Made by a program: the position numbers and the translations under genes. A stretch of 20,651 bases of DNA from CAYNNP01 sp964398215. Its GTDB lineage: Bacteria; Planctomycetota; Planctomycetia; Pirellulales; Pirellulaceae. The stretch is taken from NCBI GenBank assembly GCA_964398215.1, contig CAYNNP010000113.1, positions 1-20,651 on the forward strand, written 5' to 3'. Under the pieces are notes generated by a model. It had not been told where the DNA came from. It saw nothing but the letters and a program-made list of their open reading frames with translations, and searched no databases. Numbering within the stretch: the first letter of the stretch is position 1; each line of letters begins with the position of its first letter. Positions 9,202-17,906 of this stretch are shown piece by piece.

Positions 9202-10596
9202 ATGTTACGAGTTAGAGACGGGGCGCGTTACGTTTTTATTAGCCTGATTCTGTTGATTTGTTCAGGATTTCTTTCGGCTGCTGAAAAACCAAATGTGTTG
9301 TTGATCGTGACCGATGATCAGCGGCCGGACACGATTGGCGCGTTGGGAAATCCAATCATCAAAACGCCAGCGATCGATCGTTTGGTAGCAACTGGAACAA
9401 GCTTTCAGAATGCCGTCTGCGCGAACCCAATCTGCACTCCTAGCCGAGCCGAGATTTTGACGGGATGTCACGGGATTCGAAACGGTGTTTTTGACTTTGG
9501 CCGAACAATCGACCCAGAGCTACCGACGTTGCCCGAGCCTTTTGCAGCCGCTGGCTACAAGACTTGGTACTGCGGAAAATGGCACAACAACGGACGTCCA
9601 TCACTTCATGGTTACGAATCAACCAAACGGTTGTATACCGGTGGCGGTGGCAAGTGGGCGAAGCCGTATAACGACTATCGCGGTCAGCCCGTCACCGGCT
9701 ATCGCGGCTGGATCTTTCGCGACGAGCACGACAAACCGTTGCCAGAACTTGGCGTTGGCCTCACACCAAACATCAGCGAACTGATCGCCGATGCCGCCAT
9801 CGACATCATTCAAGATTCCGGCAACCAACCGTTTCTGGCCCACGTGAATTTCACCGCGCCACATGATCCGTTGTTGATCCCCAGCGGATACGAGGACATG
9901 TATGATCCAAAAGATATTCCGTTGCCCAAAAATTTCTTAGCCGACCACCCTTTCGACCACGGCAATCGTGGCGGACGCGACGAAGTTCTGTTGCCGTTGC
10001 CACGCACAGAACAAGCCACCAAAGCAGACATCGCGGCTTACTACGCAGTCATTTCACACTTGGACGCACAAGTCGGTCGCATTCTGACCGCGCTGGACGC
10101 ATCTGACCAAACGAAAAACACATTGATCGTCTTTGCCAGCGATCATGGTTTGGCTGTTGGCAGTCACGGCTTGCGTGGCAAACAGAATATGTACGACCAT
10201 ACCATGCGCGTCCCGATGATCTTTTCTGGGCCAGGAATCCCAGCGGGCAAACAAGTCAGCGGACACGCCTATCTGCGAGACATTTTCCCGACGCTATGTC
10301 ATCTGGCTAACGTCGAAATCCCGGAGGTGGACGGCATGAACCAAGTTCCTGTCATCAAAGGAACGCAGCCCAGCGTCTATCCGTTTACCATCGGGTACTT
10401 TCGCGATGTGCAAAGAATGATTCGCAACGATCGCTGGAAACTGATCGAGTACCCGAAAGTAGGCCGTGTTCAGTTGTTCGATTTAAAAAACGATCCACAT
10501 GAATTGGTGGATCTATCGGAAGACGCGTCACACAAAATCCGCCAAGCAGAATTACGCTTGAAGCTAAAAGGCTGGCTTGACTCAGCAAGTTTGTAG
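9202..10596 (+). CDS. Secreted sulfatase (type I, formylglycine-dependent)
   Basis: 464 residues from the ATG at 9202, chosen because it leads into a signal peptide (FISLILLICSGFLSA, then AEKPNVLL); the frame is open back to an ATG at 9130, but that adds 24 residues ahead of the signal. Type I sulfatases hydrolyse sulfate esters. The catalytic motif CTPSR is present at residues 78-82; its Cys would be turned into formylglycine by a maturase not seen here. The metal-binding DD (TDDQ, residues 38-39), GKWH, and the C-terminal SDHG and GKQNMYDHTMRVPM segments are all in place, and length is normal for the family. In planctomycetes such enzymes desulfate algal or other sulfated polysaccharides in the periplasm or outside. 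It is the only plus-strand gene, divergent from the giant gene and convergent with the peptidase. The substrate is unknown. Confidence 0.93.
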   Translation: MLRVRDGARYVFISLILLICSGFLSAAEKPNVLLIVTDDQRPDTIGALGNPIIKTPAIDRLVATGTSFQNAVCANPICTPSRAEILTGCHGIRNGVFDFGRTIDPELPTLPEPFAAAGYKTWYCGKWHNNGRPSLHGYESTKRLYTGGGGKWAKPYNDYRGQPVTGYRGWIFRDEHDKPLPELGVGLTPNISELIADAAIDIIQDSGNQPFLAHVNFTAPHDPLLIPSGYEDMYDPKDIPLPKNFLADHPFDHGNRGGRDEVLLPLPRTEQATKADIAAYYAVISHLDAQVGRILTALDASDQTKNTLIVFASDHGLAVGSHGLRGKQNMYDHTMRVPMIFSGPGIPAGKQVSGHAYLRDIFPTLCHLANVEIPEVDGMNQVPVIKGTQPSVYPFTIGYFRDVQRMIRNDRWKLIEYPKVGRVQLFDLKNDPHELVDLSEDASHKIRQAELRLKLKGWLDSASL

Positions 10597-10866
10597 TTCG
10601 TAGGCCGTATCAAGCAAACTTTTTGTGTGCCGGAACGTCGGTCGATAGGTTGTGAGCTTATGGCACCCGCGAACCGTTTCAAGATGGATTAGTTTGCGCA
10701 GCTACGGCAAGCCCGCCAATTGCACGACAGCGAACGCGGCAAGCAAACTGTCTTTAGTTGGTTTCGATACCGGACTCAAAAAAACTGGAAGCGGCATCGT
10801 TGGGTGTCCAGAACCCTCTAACGCTTTGCCGCTAACAAAACAAAAATCACACCTGTCCGGCCTGTT
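10597..10866. other. Convergent intergenic gap, no gene supported
   Basis: This 270-base stretch lies between the ends of the sulfatase and the M1 peptidase. I see no convincing gene. A 7-base AT-rich inverted repeat (10587-10593 with 10615-10621, 21-base loop) followed by a run of T to 10625 overlaps the sulfatase end and might act as a weak terminator for it. No strong GC-rich hairpin was found for either gene. Confidence 0.5.
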
Positions 10867-12738
10867 TCATTCTTTCTTGACGCCTAGTATTTCGTCGATG
10901 GTTTGCCGAGAAACCGCGTGATAGCCGTCTCGCGCTTTTGCATAGATTGCGTTTGCGGTTTTCTTGCCTTGCTCTGTTTCGGCCAGCTTTTGATAGAGCG
11001 GTTTTAGGAACTTTCGCCGTCCTTGCTCGGTTAAAAATCGTTCGAGTCTTGGCATGCCAGGGTCGTAGTTGGCACCGATTACCAATAGCATCCAATCGTG
11101 AGTGATCTCGGAATTTCCGGAAGCTGTAAAGTCGAACGTTGCATCCAAATTCTTCATTTGGTCCACGCTCAATCCGTCCTGAAAGCTGCGTAGAAAATGG
11201 TTCCAGTGATGAGTCGTCCAGTCATCTGTTTTGAACTCTTCTTTGATTTTCATTGCGGCTGTTCCAGACAAGAACTTCTTTGCGGCGCTGGCGACTCGTA
11301 CTAGCTCATCGGTTTTTACCACTGGACAATTCTCTGGTAGCCCAGCCGAATACACCCATTCGTTGAAGTTGATCTTTTGCCCGTTGATGTCGATGTTTTG
11401 TTCTAGGTATTCGACAAAACCTTCGGTAGTCATGCTTTGAAAAGCAAACTTGTCAAAGTAAGTCTTGAGGAACTGGTCCCACTTTTCACGGCCGATCCTT
11501 TCCTCCAGCATTCTCAGGAAAAAATAGCCTTTGTCGTACGCGATCGCTGTCATTCCATCGTCAGGATTACGGCCGGCAAGATCCAGTTTCAACCAAGTAT
11601 CTCGTTCTTTCAGATCTTTGATTTCGGCTTGCAGTCCATCCAATGTCAGCTTGGCCAGCATCTCGGAGTACTGGCGTCCATACATGGCTTCCATGATCCG
11701 TTGTTCGAAGTAGACCGTGAATCCTTCGTTGAGCCAAAAATCATTCCAAGTCGAATTCGTTACAAGGTTTCCTGACCAAGAATGCGCTAGCTCGTGTGCA
11801 ATCAACGCGACTAGCGAACGATCGCCGGCAAGAATCGTTGGTGTGGCGAATGTCAAACGCGGGTTCTCCATGCCGCCAAACGGAAAACTGGACGGTAGGA
11901 AGATCACGTCATAGCGGTCCCATCGATAGGCGCCATACAGCTTTTCGGCCGCTGAGATCATCCGTTCGGTATCGCCCAACTCCCAAGCCGCCTTTTTCAA
12001 AACAGACGGTTCAGCGTACACGCCACTTCGCGGTCCAAGCTCCACGAATTTCAAGTCGCCAACGGCCAAGGCTAGGAGGTAAGAGGGAATCGGTTGGTCC
12101 ATTTTGAATTCATAGACACCGGTGTCGTTCTTCTTTTGTGGATTCGATGCGCTCATCACTGCCATCAAATCTGAAGGAACTTTGATGCGGGCAGAGTAAG
12201 TCATCCGAACTGCGGGCGTGTCTTGGCAAGGGACCCAAGTACGAGCCAAGATGGCTTGCGATTGTGTGAACAGGAACGGATGTTTTTTGTCGGTTGTCTG
12301 TTCTGGCGAAAGCCACTGGACGGCTTCAGCACCGGGCGAAGTGGCATACTCGATGACGACGCGATCTTGTTCAGCGGAGAAATCGCTGGGCAATTCAACA
12401 ACCAATTCCCGCCCGGCGACTCGGCCTTGACCAGCCAACTGAAACTCAAGAGCTTTGCCAGCGGCTGTCTTGATCGAAGCGATTTTTAGCCCACTGGTGT
12501 CCAGCTTAAGTTGCTTGGCTGCCTGATTCAATTTCAGGTTCGCAGAGCCGACGAGCTGTTTTTTGTCAAAGTCAACTTTCAAATCCAAGTGCAGATGCTT
12601 GATTGCGACTTGGTCTGGGCGTGCATACGAATGTGGCAGTTCCTGCGCCCGTGCGCCGTTAGAACTGACTGAAAAACCAATGGCAAATGCAACGGCAGCC
12701 AGGGTTAACTTGATGCTGCTTGAGTGGCGATGATTCAT
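10867..12738 (-). CDS. Secreted M1-family zinc aminopeptidase (leukotriene A4 hydrolase / aminopeptidase B type)
   Basis: 623 residues from the ATG at 12738, which opens a signal peptide (LTLAAVAFAIGFSVSSNGARA, cleaved before QELPHSYA). An open extension to 12921 was rejected because it would run into the upstream UvrA gene. M1 enzymes remove N-terminal residues from peptides. The zinc site is complete: HELAH at 315-319 with the third ligand Glu in NEGF at 338, the family's normal spacing. The exopeptidase motif GGMEN lies just upstream, and AYDKGYFF carries the probable catalytic Tyr. The C-terminal third looks like the helical domain of leukotriene A4 hydrolases, and length fits (about 610 in that group). 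It should act in the periplasm or outside. It starts 79 bases after UvrA and may be read through from it, though nothing links their functions. Confidence 0.93.
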   Translation of the reverse strand: MNHRHSSSIKLTLAAVAFAIGFSVSSNGARAQELPHSYARPDQVAIKHLHLDLKVDFDKKQLVGSANLKLNQAAKQLKLDTSGLKIASIKTAAGKALEFQLAGQGRVAGRELVVELPSDFSAEQDRVVIEYATSPGAEAVQWLSPEQTTDKKHPFLFTQSQAILARTWVPCQDTPAVRMTYSARIKVPSDLMAVMSASNPQKKNDTGVYEFKMDQPIPSYLLALAVGDLKFVELGPRSGVYAEPSVLKKAAWELGDTERMISAAEKLYGAYRWDRYDVIFLPSSFPFGGMENPRLTFATPTILAGDRSLVALIAHELAHSWSGNLVTNSTWNDFWLNEGFTVYFEQRIMEAMYGRQYSEMLAKLTLDGLQAEIKDLKERDTWLKLDLAGRNPDDGMTAIAYDKGYFFLRMLEERIGREKWDQFLKTYFDKFAFQSMTTEGFVEYLEQNIDINGQKINFNEWVYSAGLPENCPVVKTDELVRVASAAKKFLSGTAAMKIKEEFKTDDWTTHHWNHFLRSFQDGLSVDQMKNLDATFDFTASGNSEITHDWMLLVIGANYDPGMPRLERFLTEQGRRKFLKPLYQKLAETEQGKKTANAIYAKARDGYHAVSRQTIDEILGVKKE

Positions 12739-12817
12739 GGATGGTTGATATACGAGAAGAGGATCACTTGATTGAGACCGATTGTAGCTAAAACGGAGAG
12801 CCGGACAGTGGGTTGTT

Positions 12818-15628
12818 CTATTTTCTCTTGCGGAGAACTTTCGCGGTGGCGCTTTCTTTATTTTTGGCGACTTGTTTTGGCGTGCCCAGAGCAACGATTT
12901 GTCCACCTTCGTTTGCTGCACCTGGACCGAGGTCGATAATGTGGTCAGCTGCTTGCATGAGCATTGAATTGTGTTCGACGACGATTAAAGAATGTCCGTC
13001 TGCTAGGAGTGCGTCAAAGCAATCAACCAATCGGACGATATCGGCAAAGTGCAATCCGGTTGTGGGTTCGTCGATCACAAACAAGGTTTTCTTGCGGGCG
13101 GCTGATGCTAGAAATGCAGCGAGTTTCAGTCGTTGACCTTCGCCGCTAGAGAGCGTCGTGGCCGGTTGGCCGAGCGTGATATATTCCAAGCCAACATCGA
13201 TCAATCTTTTTAACCTCGCCTGGACTTTTTCATGTCCGCGAAAAAACTGATACGCGCCAACGACGGTCATGTCCAAGACGTCGGCGATCGAGCGGTCGCG
13301 ATGCCGAACATCCAAGATCTCGTCTCGATATCGACTGCCTTTGCAATTGGGGCATTGCATCGTCACGTCAGCCAGGAATTGCATGTCCACAGCAAGCACA
13401 CCGGCTCCTTCGCACTCCGGACACTGTCCTTTGTCGCTGTTGAAGCTGAAATGGCCGGGTGAAAAATTGCGAGTTCGAGCTTCCACTGATGCCGCAAACA
13501 CTTTGCGTATCGCGTCAAAGGCTTTGACGTAAGTCACAGGGCAGCTTCGAGCGCTGCGACTGATTGGCGACTGATCGATTGACAGACAATCGTCGATGGA
13601 ACCAAGCCCACTGATTGAAGTGTACGGCAATGCCTTGGCCGGCTCTTTGTGCTTGCGAGCACGAATGGCGGGAAACAAAGTGTCTTGAACCAGCGTGCTT
13701 TTGCCGCTACCCGAAACGCCTGTGACAAGGCAAAGCACGCCCAGTGGAAAGATCACATCGATGTCTTTCAGGTTGTGTCCGCTGGCTCCCTTCAAGGCGA
13801 TCGATCCGCGCGGTTCTCTCGGCTTTCGATTCTTGAGCGTCCAGCCACGATTGCCACTGAGAAATTGGCCAGTCACGCTGCTTTCGTTATCCAGCAAGCC
13901 TTTCATGTCGCCGTCAAAAATGAGTTCGCCGCCCGAGGTTCCCGCCTCCGGCCCGACCTCAATCACGCGATCCGCCATTCGAATCATCGCTTCATCATGT
14001 TCGACCACGACAACGGTATTTCCACGGTCTCGCAAACCGGCGATTGCCTTGGTCAACCGCTGTACGTCGGAGGGGTGCAGCCCGGCGGTTGGCTCGTCCA
14101 GTACGTAAAGCATGTTGACGAGGCTGCTGCCAAGTGCTGCTGTCAGAGCGACTCGCTGTGTTTCGCCACCGGAGAGCGTCCGGAGTGTCCGGCTTAGTTG
14201 AAGATACCCGAGTCCAACGCGTTGCAAGTAACCAATTCGGTCTTGGATCTGCTGCATCGGTTCTGCCGCGATTTTGGCGGCTCGCTTTTCGAGCTTTAGC
14301 GAACTCAAAAAATCGGCAAGCTCGTCGGCTTGCATGTCCATCAATTCGGAAACATTCTTGTCATTGATTCGGTAGGCAAGTGCGGCGGGTTTCAAGCGTT
14401 GGCCGTTACACTGTTCGCAAATCCGATAGCTCTTGTATCGTGACGCAAAGACACGGACATGCATCTTGTATTTCTTGCGTTCCAGCCAATTGAAGAACCC
14501 ATCCAGACCGCCAAATTCGCGTTCGGGAACACCGGTCTTGATAAGCTTTAAATGCTTTTTCTTAAGTTTCTTGAAAGGAACGTCAACTGGAATCTCGTAG
14601 TCGTCGGCAAGCTCCAGTAGTTCGTCCAATTCGTGCTCATACGCCGGTGTTGTCCATGGTGCGATGGCGCCTTCAGCCAAGCTTAACGAGCGGTCTGGAA
14701 CGACAAGGTCCATGTCATAGTCGACCGTTTCTCCAAATCCTTCACAGTTTGAGCAGGCGCCCAGAGGATTATTGAAATTAAAAAGTCGAGCGACTGGATC
14801 TGGGAAATCAATGTCGCACGCATCACAGCGTCGATCACGACTGATTGTTCGCTGTGTCCAAAACCGACCATCGATGTTGACCTTTCGATCGGAGTCATCG
14901 TCGCTTTCGGACAGAATCACGGCGCGGCCATAGCCTTCTGCCATTGCTGTTTCCAGCGACTCGGTTAGGCGACTGATATCGGCTGTAGCACTGACTCTAT
15001 CAACGATCACGAAAGCTTCCGTGCCTTTGCGTCCTACCTTCTTTGCCAAATCACCACGGTCAGAATCCGAGAGGTGGAACGTCGCTCCATCAACGATCAA
15101 ACGCACATAGCCTTCTTGCTGGAGCCCCATCAGGATTTCGCTTGCCGATTTTCGGTTCGGCAACCAAACGGAAAAGCAGATCATGCTACGGCGATCCATG
15201 CCCAACAGTTGCTTTGCGACTTCGGATGGATCATCGCTACGAACGACGGCGTTGCATTCATTGCAAATCAGATCGCTTGCTTTGGCGAACAGCAAGCGCA
15301 CGTGATCAGCGATTTCGGTATTGGTGCCAACGGTGCTTCGGTTTGTTCGCGATCCACGAGCGCGGGTCACTGCGATCGCAGGTGGAATTCCATCGATACG
15401 GTCGCAATCGGGTTTGTCCAGTCGTTGTAGAAACTGCCGCGTGTAGGCTGAGAAGCTTTCGATGTAACACCGCTGGCCTTCGGCGTACAGTGTGTCCAAC
15501 GCCAGTGAAGTTTTGCCGCTGCCGGACAGGCCACAGATCACGATCAACTTGCCGCGTGGGATATCGACATCGATGTCTTTCAGGTTGTGAACGCGGCACC
15601 CACGAACAGAAATGACATCAGAATTCAA
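12818..15628 (-). CDS. UvrA paralogue, excinuclease ABC subunit A-like ATPase (TTG start)
   Basis: 936 residues, the normal UvrA length. UvrA is a dimeric ABC-type ATPase that finds bulky DNA lesions and hands them to UvrB in nucleotide excision repair. Seen here: first Walker A GLSGSGKT (33-40), a UvrB-binding-like insert about 130-245, first signature LSGGETQRVAL near 479 and Walker B LDEPTAGLHPSD near 504; second Walker A GVSGSGKST near 640, the CPEC/CPNC zinc module around 732-762, second signature near 824 and IDEPTTGLHFAD near 846. Oddities: the segment usually reading IEQKT-NPRSTVGT is AVTRARGSRTNRSTVGT, and the second signature is LSSGEGQR instead of LSGGEAQR. The only workable start is TTG at 15628, since an in-frame stop lies shortly upstream and the conserved core begins at residue 5. 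It is probably a second UvrA copy rather than the housekeeping one, but this cannot be settled from one window. Confidence 0.88.
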   Translation of the reverse strand: MNSDVISVRGCRVHNLKDIDVDIPRGKLIVICGLSGSGKTSLALDTLYAEGQRCYIESFSAYTRQFLQRLDKPDCDRIDGIPPAIAVTRARGSRTNRSTVGTNTEIADHVRLLFAKASDLICNECNAVVRSDDPSEVAKQLLGMDRRSMICFSVWLPNRKSASEILMGLQQEGYVRLIVDGATFHLSDSDRGDLAKKVGRKGTEAFVIVDRVSATADISRLTESLETAMAEGYGRAVILSESDDDSDRKVNIDGRFWTQRTISRDRRCDACDIDFPDPVARLFNFNNPLGACSNCEGFGETVDYDMDLVVPDRSLSLAEGAIAPWTTPAYEHELDELLELADDYEIPVDVPFKKLKKKHLKLIKTGVPEREFGGLDGFFNWLERKKYKMHVRVFASRYKSYRICEQCNGQRLKPAALAYRINDKNVSELMDMQADELADFLSSLKLEKRAAKIAAEPMQQIQDRIGYLQRVGLGYLQLSRTLRTLSGGETQRVALTAALGSSLVNMLYVLDEPTAGLHPSDVQRLTKAIAGLRDRGNTVVVVEHDEAMIRMADRVIEVGPEAGTSGGELIFDGDMKGLLDNESSVTGQFLSGNRGWTLKNRKPREPRGSIALKGASGHNLKDIDVIFPLGVLCLVTGVSGSGKSTLVQDTLFPAIRARKHKEPAKALPYTSISGLGSIDDCLSIDQSPISRSARSCPVTYVKAFDAIRKVFAASVEARTRNFSPGHFSFNSDKGQCPECEGAGVLAVDMQFLADVTMQCPNCKGSRYRDEILDVRHRDRSIADVLDMTVVGAYQFFRGHEKVQARLKRLIDVGLEYITLGQPATTLSSGEGQRLKLAAFLASAARKKTLFVIDEPTTGLHFADIVRLVDCFDALLADGHSLIVVEHNSMLMQAADHIIDLGPGAANEGGQIVALGTPKQVAKNKESATAKVLRKRK

Positions 15629-15831
15629 TGTTGCGACTTTTGCTCGCGTGATGATCTAGAAACCAGTGGGCGAATGGCAGATACAGGCGCTGAATGCTGT
15701 CACTTGTGCGCGTCGTGCTGGTACGCCAAACGTGCCATCCGCCTGACCATTATCAGTCTTTGTCGAGCCGCGAATAGTGGTAGGCACAGTTTTCAACGGT
15801 TAATGGACCGCAAAATCCAATTCAAGCTGCA
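15629..15831. other. Intergenic spacer between the cytochrome c gene and UvrA
   Basis: 203 bases with no supported gene. It is much longer than the gaps inside the redox cluster (2 and 32 bases), so UvrA probably has its own promoter here and the redox operon probably ends here. I found no clear terminator hairpin and no convincing -35/-10 pair. Confidence 0.5.
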
Positions 15832-17874
15832 CTACTGGCCAATGTGATAGCGATGGCAGTCGACGCATCCTTCGCCCGCCGCTTTTGCCTGGTGGCAACG
15901 TGCGCAATCGGCTTTGCGAATCGGTTCAAATTCGTGCTGGTGAAATCCATCGATTTCGTGTGACGATTTCACCAAGTTTACTTCGCCAGTTTTCTTCGTC
16001 AGAGCGTCCGAGATCCTGTGGCACTGACTGCAATCATTCAAGTCAGCAATGTTCAAGTGTGGTTTGTGCGTGAATTTTGTGAACTCACTTTTCCGTCCCA
16101 CCAGCGGGCTGCTGATCCAAGTCTTAGAAACGCTGTTTGCCGATGGATGACAAGCCAAGCAAGATTGAATTGACGCGGTTTGCATCAGTCGTTTGCGAAT
16201 CGCATTGTCACTAGGCAACTGTGTTAAGAATTCGACGGCCGATTTGAGTATTGGATCCGCATGGCCTCCGCCACGATAACTGATCGACATCCGCACATCG
16301 TCTCGATACCATCCGCCAGCCGGCAACATTCTGGAGGGATCGAATTGCGTTGACCGCCGCGAGGATTTGGGCTGTTCACTCGGTTGCTGAGAGAGCGGAT
16401 CGCCGGCGAGTGGATCTTGTGATAGTGCATCTTCCGCGAGCGGATCGCCAGCGAGTGGGTCATCCGTGAGCGGATCATCGGCAAGTGGATCGGAGCCTTG
16501 CGTTAGATTCAAGTCTTGTGTGCGATTTGCAATTCGAACAATCGGGTTGGAAGCGTTATTGGTCAATCCGTTACCTGGAAACCACTGGCGATAGGCATCA
16601 CCGACCAGTTGTGGCGGCAGTGTCTTGAACAATTGCACAATCGAATCAGGCAAGACACCCGCTACGGATGCGCGACTGATCATCGCACCGGTTCCGTTGG
16701 CCGCAACGTCGGCTAGCAATTCGCGATGCGAGTTTGCGATCTGCCGCAGCGCCTGGATCTGTGCTGGATCGTTTTCTTGAAACCGACCGAAATCGCGTGC
16801 GGGAAAAAGTCTGATTGCCGACACTGTTGCTTGGTCGCGCATCATGAATTCGGTGAGTGGCGAAAGGCTACCATCAGCAAAGCCTTTCGCATTCTCGGGC
16901 CATTGGCTGAGGTTGTCAGTGACCGTGTTTGGTAGCGTTGGCAGCGCGACAAAGTCGATGCCCTTGGCGGCTTGGAAGTTCAAAGATTCGTCATGACACT
17001 TTGCACATGACTCATAGGAAACCGAACGAGTCAATTCACCGTTGGCGGTACGTTGATGGCAAGCCCTGCAGTCGAACGCAGTCGACTTGCCGCCAATCAT
17101 TTTGCCTGGGAAATGTTTCTTGCTATGCGACTGGTGATCGAAAGCAATCGCTCCGCCCCGCCCGTACGGCCATTGCCCCCATTCAGGGTGCGAAGTCGCG
17201 AAACTACCAAATCGATCGGAGTGGCAGGTCTGACATTGACTGTCCGACAGATCAACAAGGCTTGCGTTTTCGCCACGGTGCTCACGGTGACACGCCGAGC
17301 ACTGGACGTTTTCTTGAGAGACAGCTGGATCGGGTAGCATGTCGTGCCAGCTTGACTTTGCGGACACCAAGTTTGCTTGTCCGATGCGTTCACGCGTATG
17401 CCGAGGTAGATTGTGGGCAAGTTTCGCGAGGCTTGGTTGAATCGTTTTGTGATGGCATTTCATGCAGCGCTCAGTTTGGCTGACATTCTCATGGCCGCTT
17501 TCTGCCGAATTGAACCAAGACATGAATGACATGGAAGCGGCTGGATGGCACGCCCCGCAACGATCAGACGTTGATGTGGCTGAAAGGATCTGGCCGTGTG
17601 GTCCCGTTAACTCACCAGGCTTGAAGACGGCAGGGCCAATACTTGGTTGAATGATGATGAACGATAGCAGCGCGAACAATGCAGTGCCCGCGACCATCAC
17701 GATACGGCGTTTTCCTGCCCACGTACGTTTCGGGGAACACGGTTCCGCCAGCGGACACATCCCGTGCTTGCCCGGACCAGCCGAGCAGGGTGTTCCCGTG
17801 CTGCCACACATCCACGGATCACCAGGGCGGTGATGGGATGGTGGGTCGGAGAGTTGAATGTTTTCGCGGCGCAT
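15832..17874 (-). CDS. Membrane-anchored decaheme cytochrome c with cytoplasmic four-Cys tail
   Basis: 680 residues. Ten CxxCH heme c sites are seen: CGACH (from residue 106), CMKCH, CSACH, CQTCH, CRACH, CAKCH, CLACH, CSQCH, CARCH and CVDCH. Extra His residues ahead of several sites (for example HKPH, HQSH) suggest bis-His ligation, as in class III multiheme cytochromes. A single transmembrane helix (about 58-75) follows a positively charged KRTWAGKRR stretch, so the N-terminal 57 residues should be cytoplasmic and the hemes periplasmic. The tail has Cys 23, 30, 40 and 46, enough for a metal or Fe-S site. Six hemes sit before a long heme-free middle and four after it; the middle carries a DPLAx repeat (462-496). 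No CxxCK site and no known catalytic signature was seen, so an electron-transfer role is more likely than catalysis. The gene follows the diheme b gene by 32 bases and is the last gene of the probable operon. Confidence 0.9.
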   Translation of the reverse strand: MRRENIQLSDPPSHHRPGDPWMCGSTGTPCSAGPGKHGMCPLAEPCSPKRTWAGKRRIVMVAGTALFALLSFIIIQPSIGPAVFKPGELTGPHGQILSATSTSDRCGACHPAASMSFMSWFNSAESGHENVSQTERCMKCHHKTIQPSLAKLAHNLPRHTRERIGQANLVSAKSSWHDMLPDPAVSQENVQCSACHREHRGENASLVDLSDSQCQTCHSDRFGSFATSHPEWGQWPYGRGGAIAFDHQSHSKKHFPGKMIGGKSTAFDCRACHQRTANGELTRSVSYESCAKCHDESLNFQAAKGIDFVALPTLPNTVTDNLSQWPENAKGFADGSLSPLTEFMMRDQATVSAIRLFPARDFGRFQENDPAQIQALRQIANSHRELLADVAANGTGAMISRASVAGVLPDSIVQLFKTLPPQLVGDAYRQWFPGNGLTNNASNPIVRIANRTQDLNLTQGSDPLADDPLTDDPLAGDPLAEDALSQDPLAGDPLSQQPSEQPKSSRRSTQFDPSRMLPAGGWYRDDVRMSISYRGGGHADPILKSAVEFLTQLPSDNAIRKRLMQTASIQSCLACHPSANSVSKTWISSPLVGRKSEFTKFTHKPHLNIADLNDCSQCHRISDALTKKTGEVNLVKSSHEIDGFHQHEFEPIRKADCARCHQAKAAGEGCVDCHRYHIGQ
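16387..16491 (-). repeat. 15-base tandem repeat, seven copies, coding for DPLAx
   Basis: On the minus strand seven in-frame 15-base units code for DPLAD, DPLTD, DPLAG, DPLAE, DALSQ, DPLAG and DPLSQ. The units differ mostly at third positions and at the last codon, so the array is old enough to have drifted. It is an acidic, probably flexible linker in the heme-free middle of the decaheme cytochrome. Confidence 0.93.
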
Positions 17875-17906
17875 CGGTAGTGTGTTTTGCGAGCTATCGA
17901 ATTCAA

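Noticed and set aside
10587..10626. Rho-independent terminator after the sulfatase
   Set aside because: The stem is only 7 AT-rich base pairs with a 21-base loop; too weak to list as a feature of its own.
10652..10921. Plus-strand open frame of 89 codons in the convergent gap
   Set aside because: It runs into the 3' end of the M1 peptidase on the other strand, has no recognisable domain or ribosome binding site, and its residue make-up looks random.
12739..12921. N-terminal extension of the M1 peptidase
   Set aside because: It would overlap the UvrA coding end by about 100 bases and place the signal peptide 60 residues inside the protein.
15832..17874. Nitrite reductase or hydroxylamine oxidoreductase identity for the multiheme cytochrome
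   Set aside because: All ten sites are CxxCH; no CxxCK or other catalytic heme motif is seen, and the protein has a membrane anchor and linker repeat unlike those enzymes.
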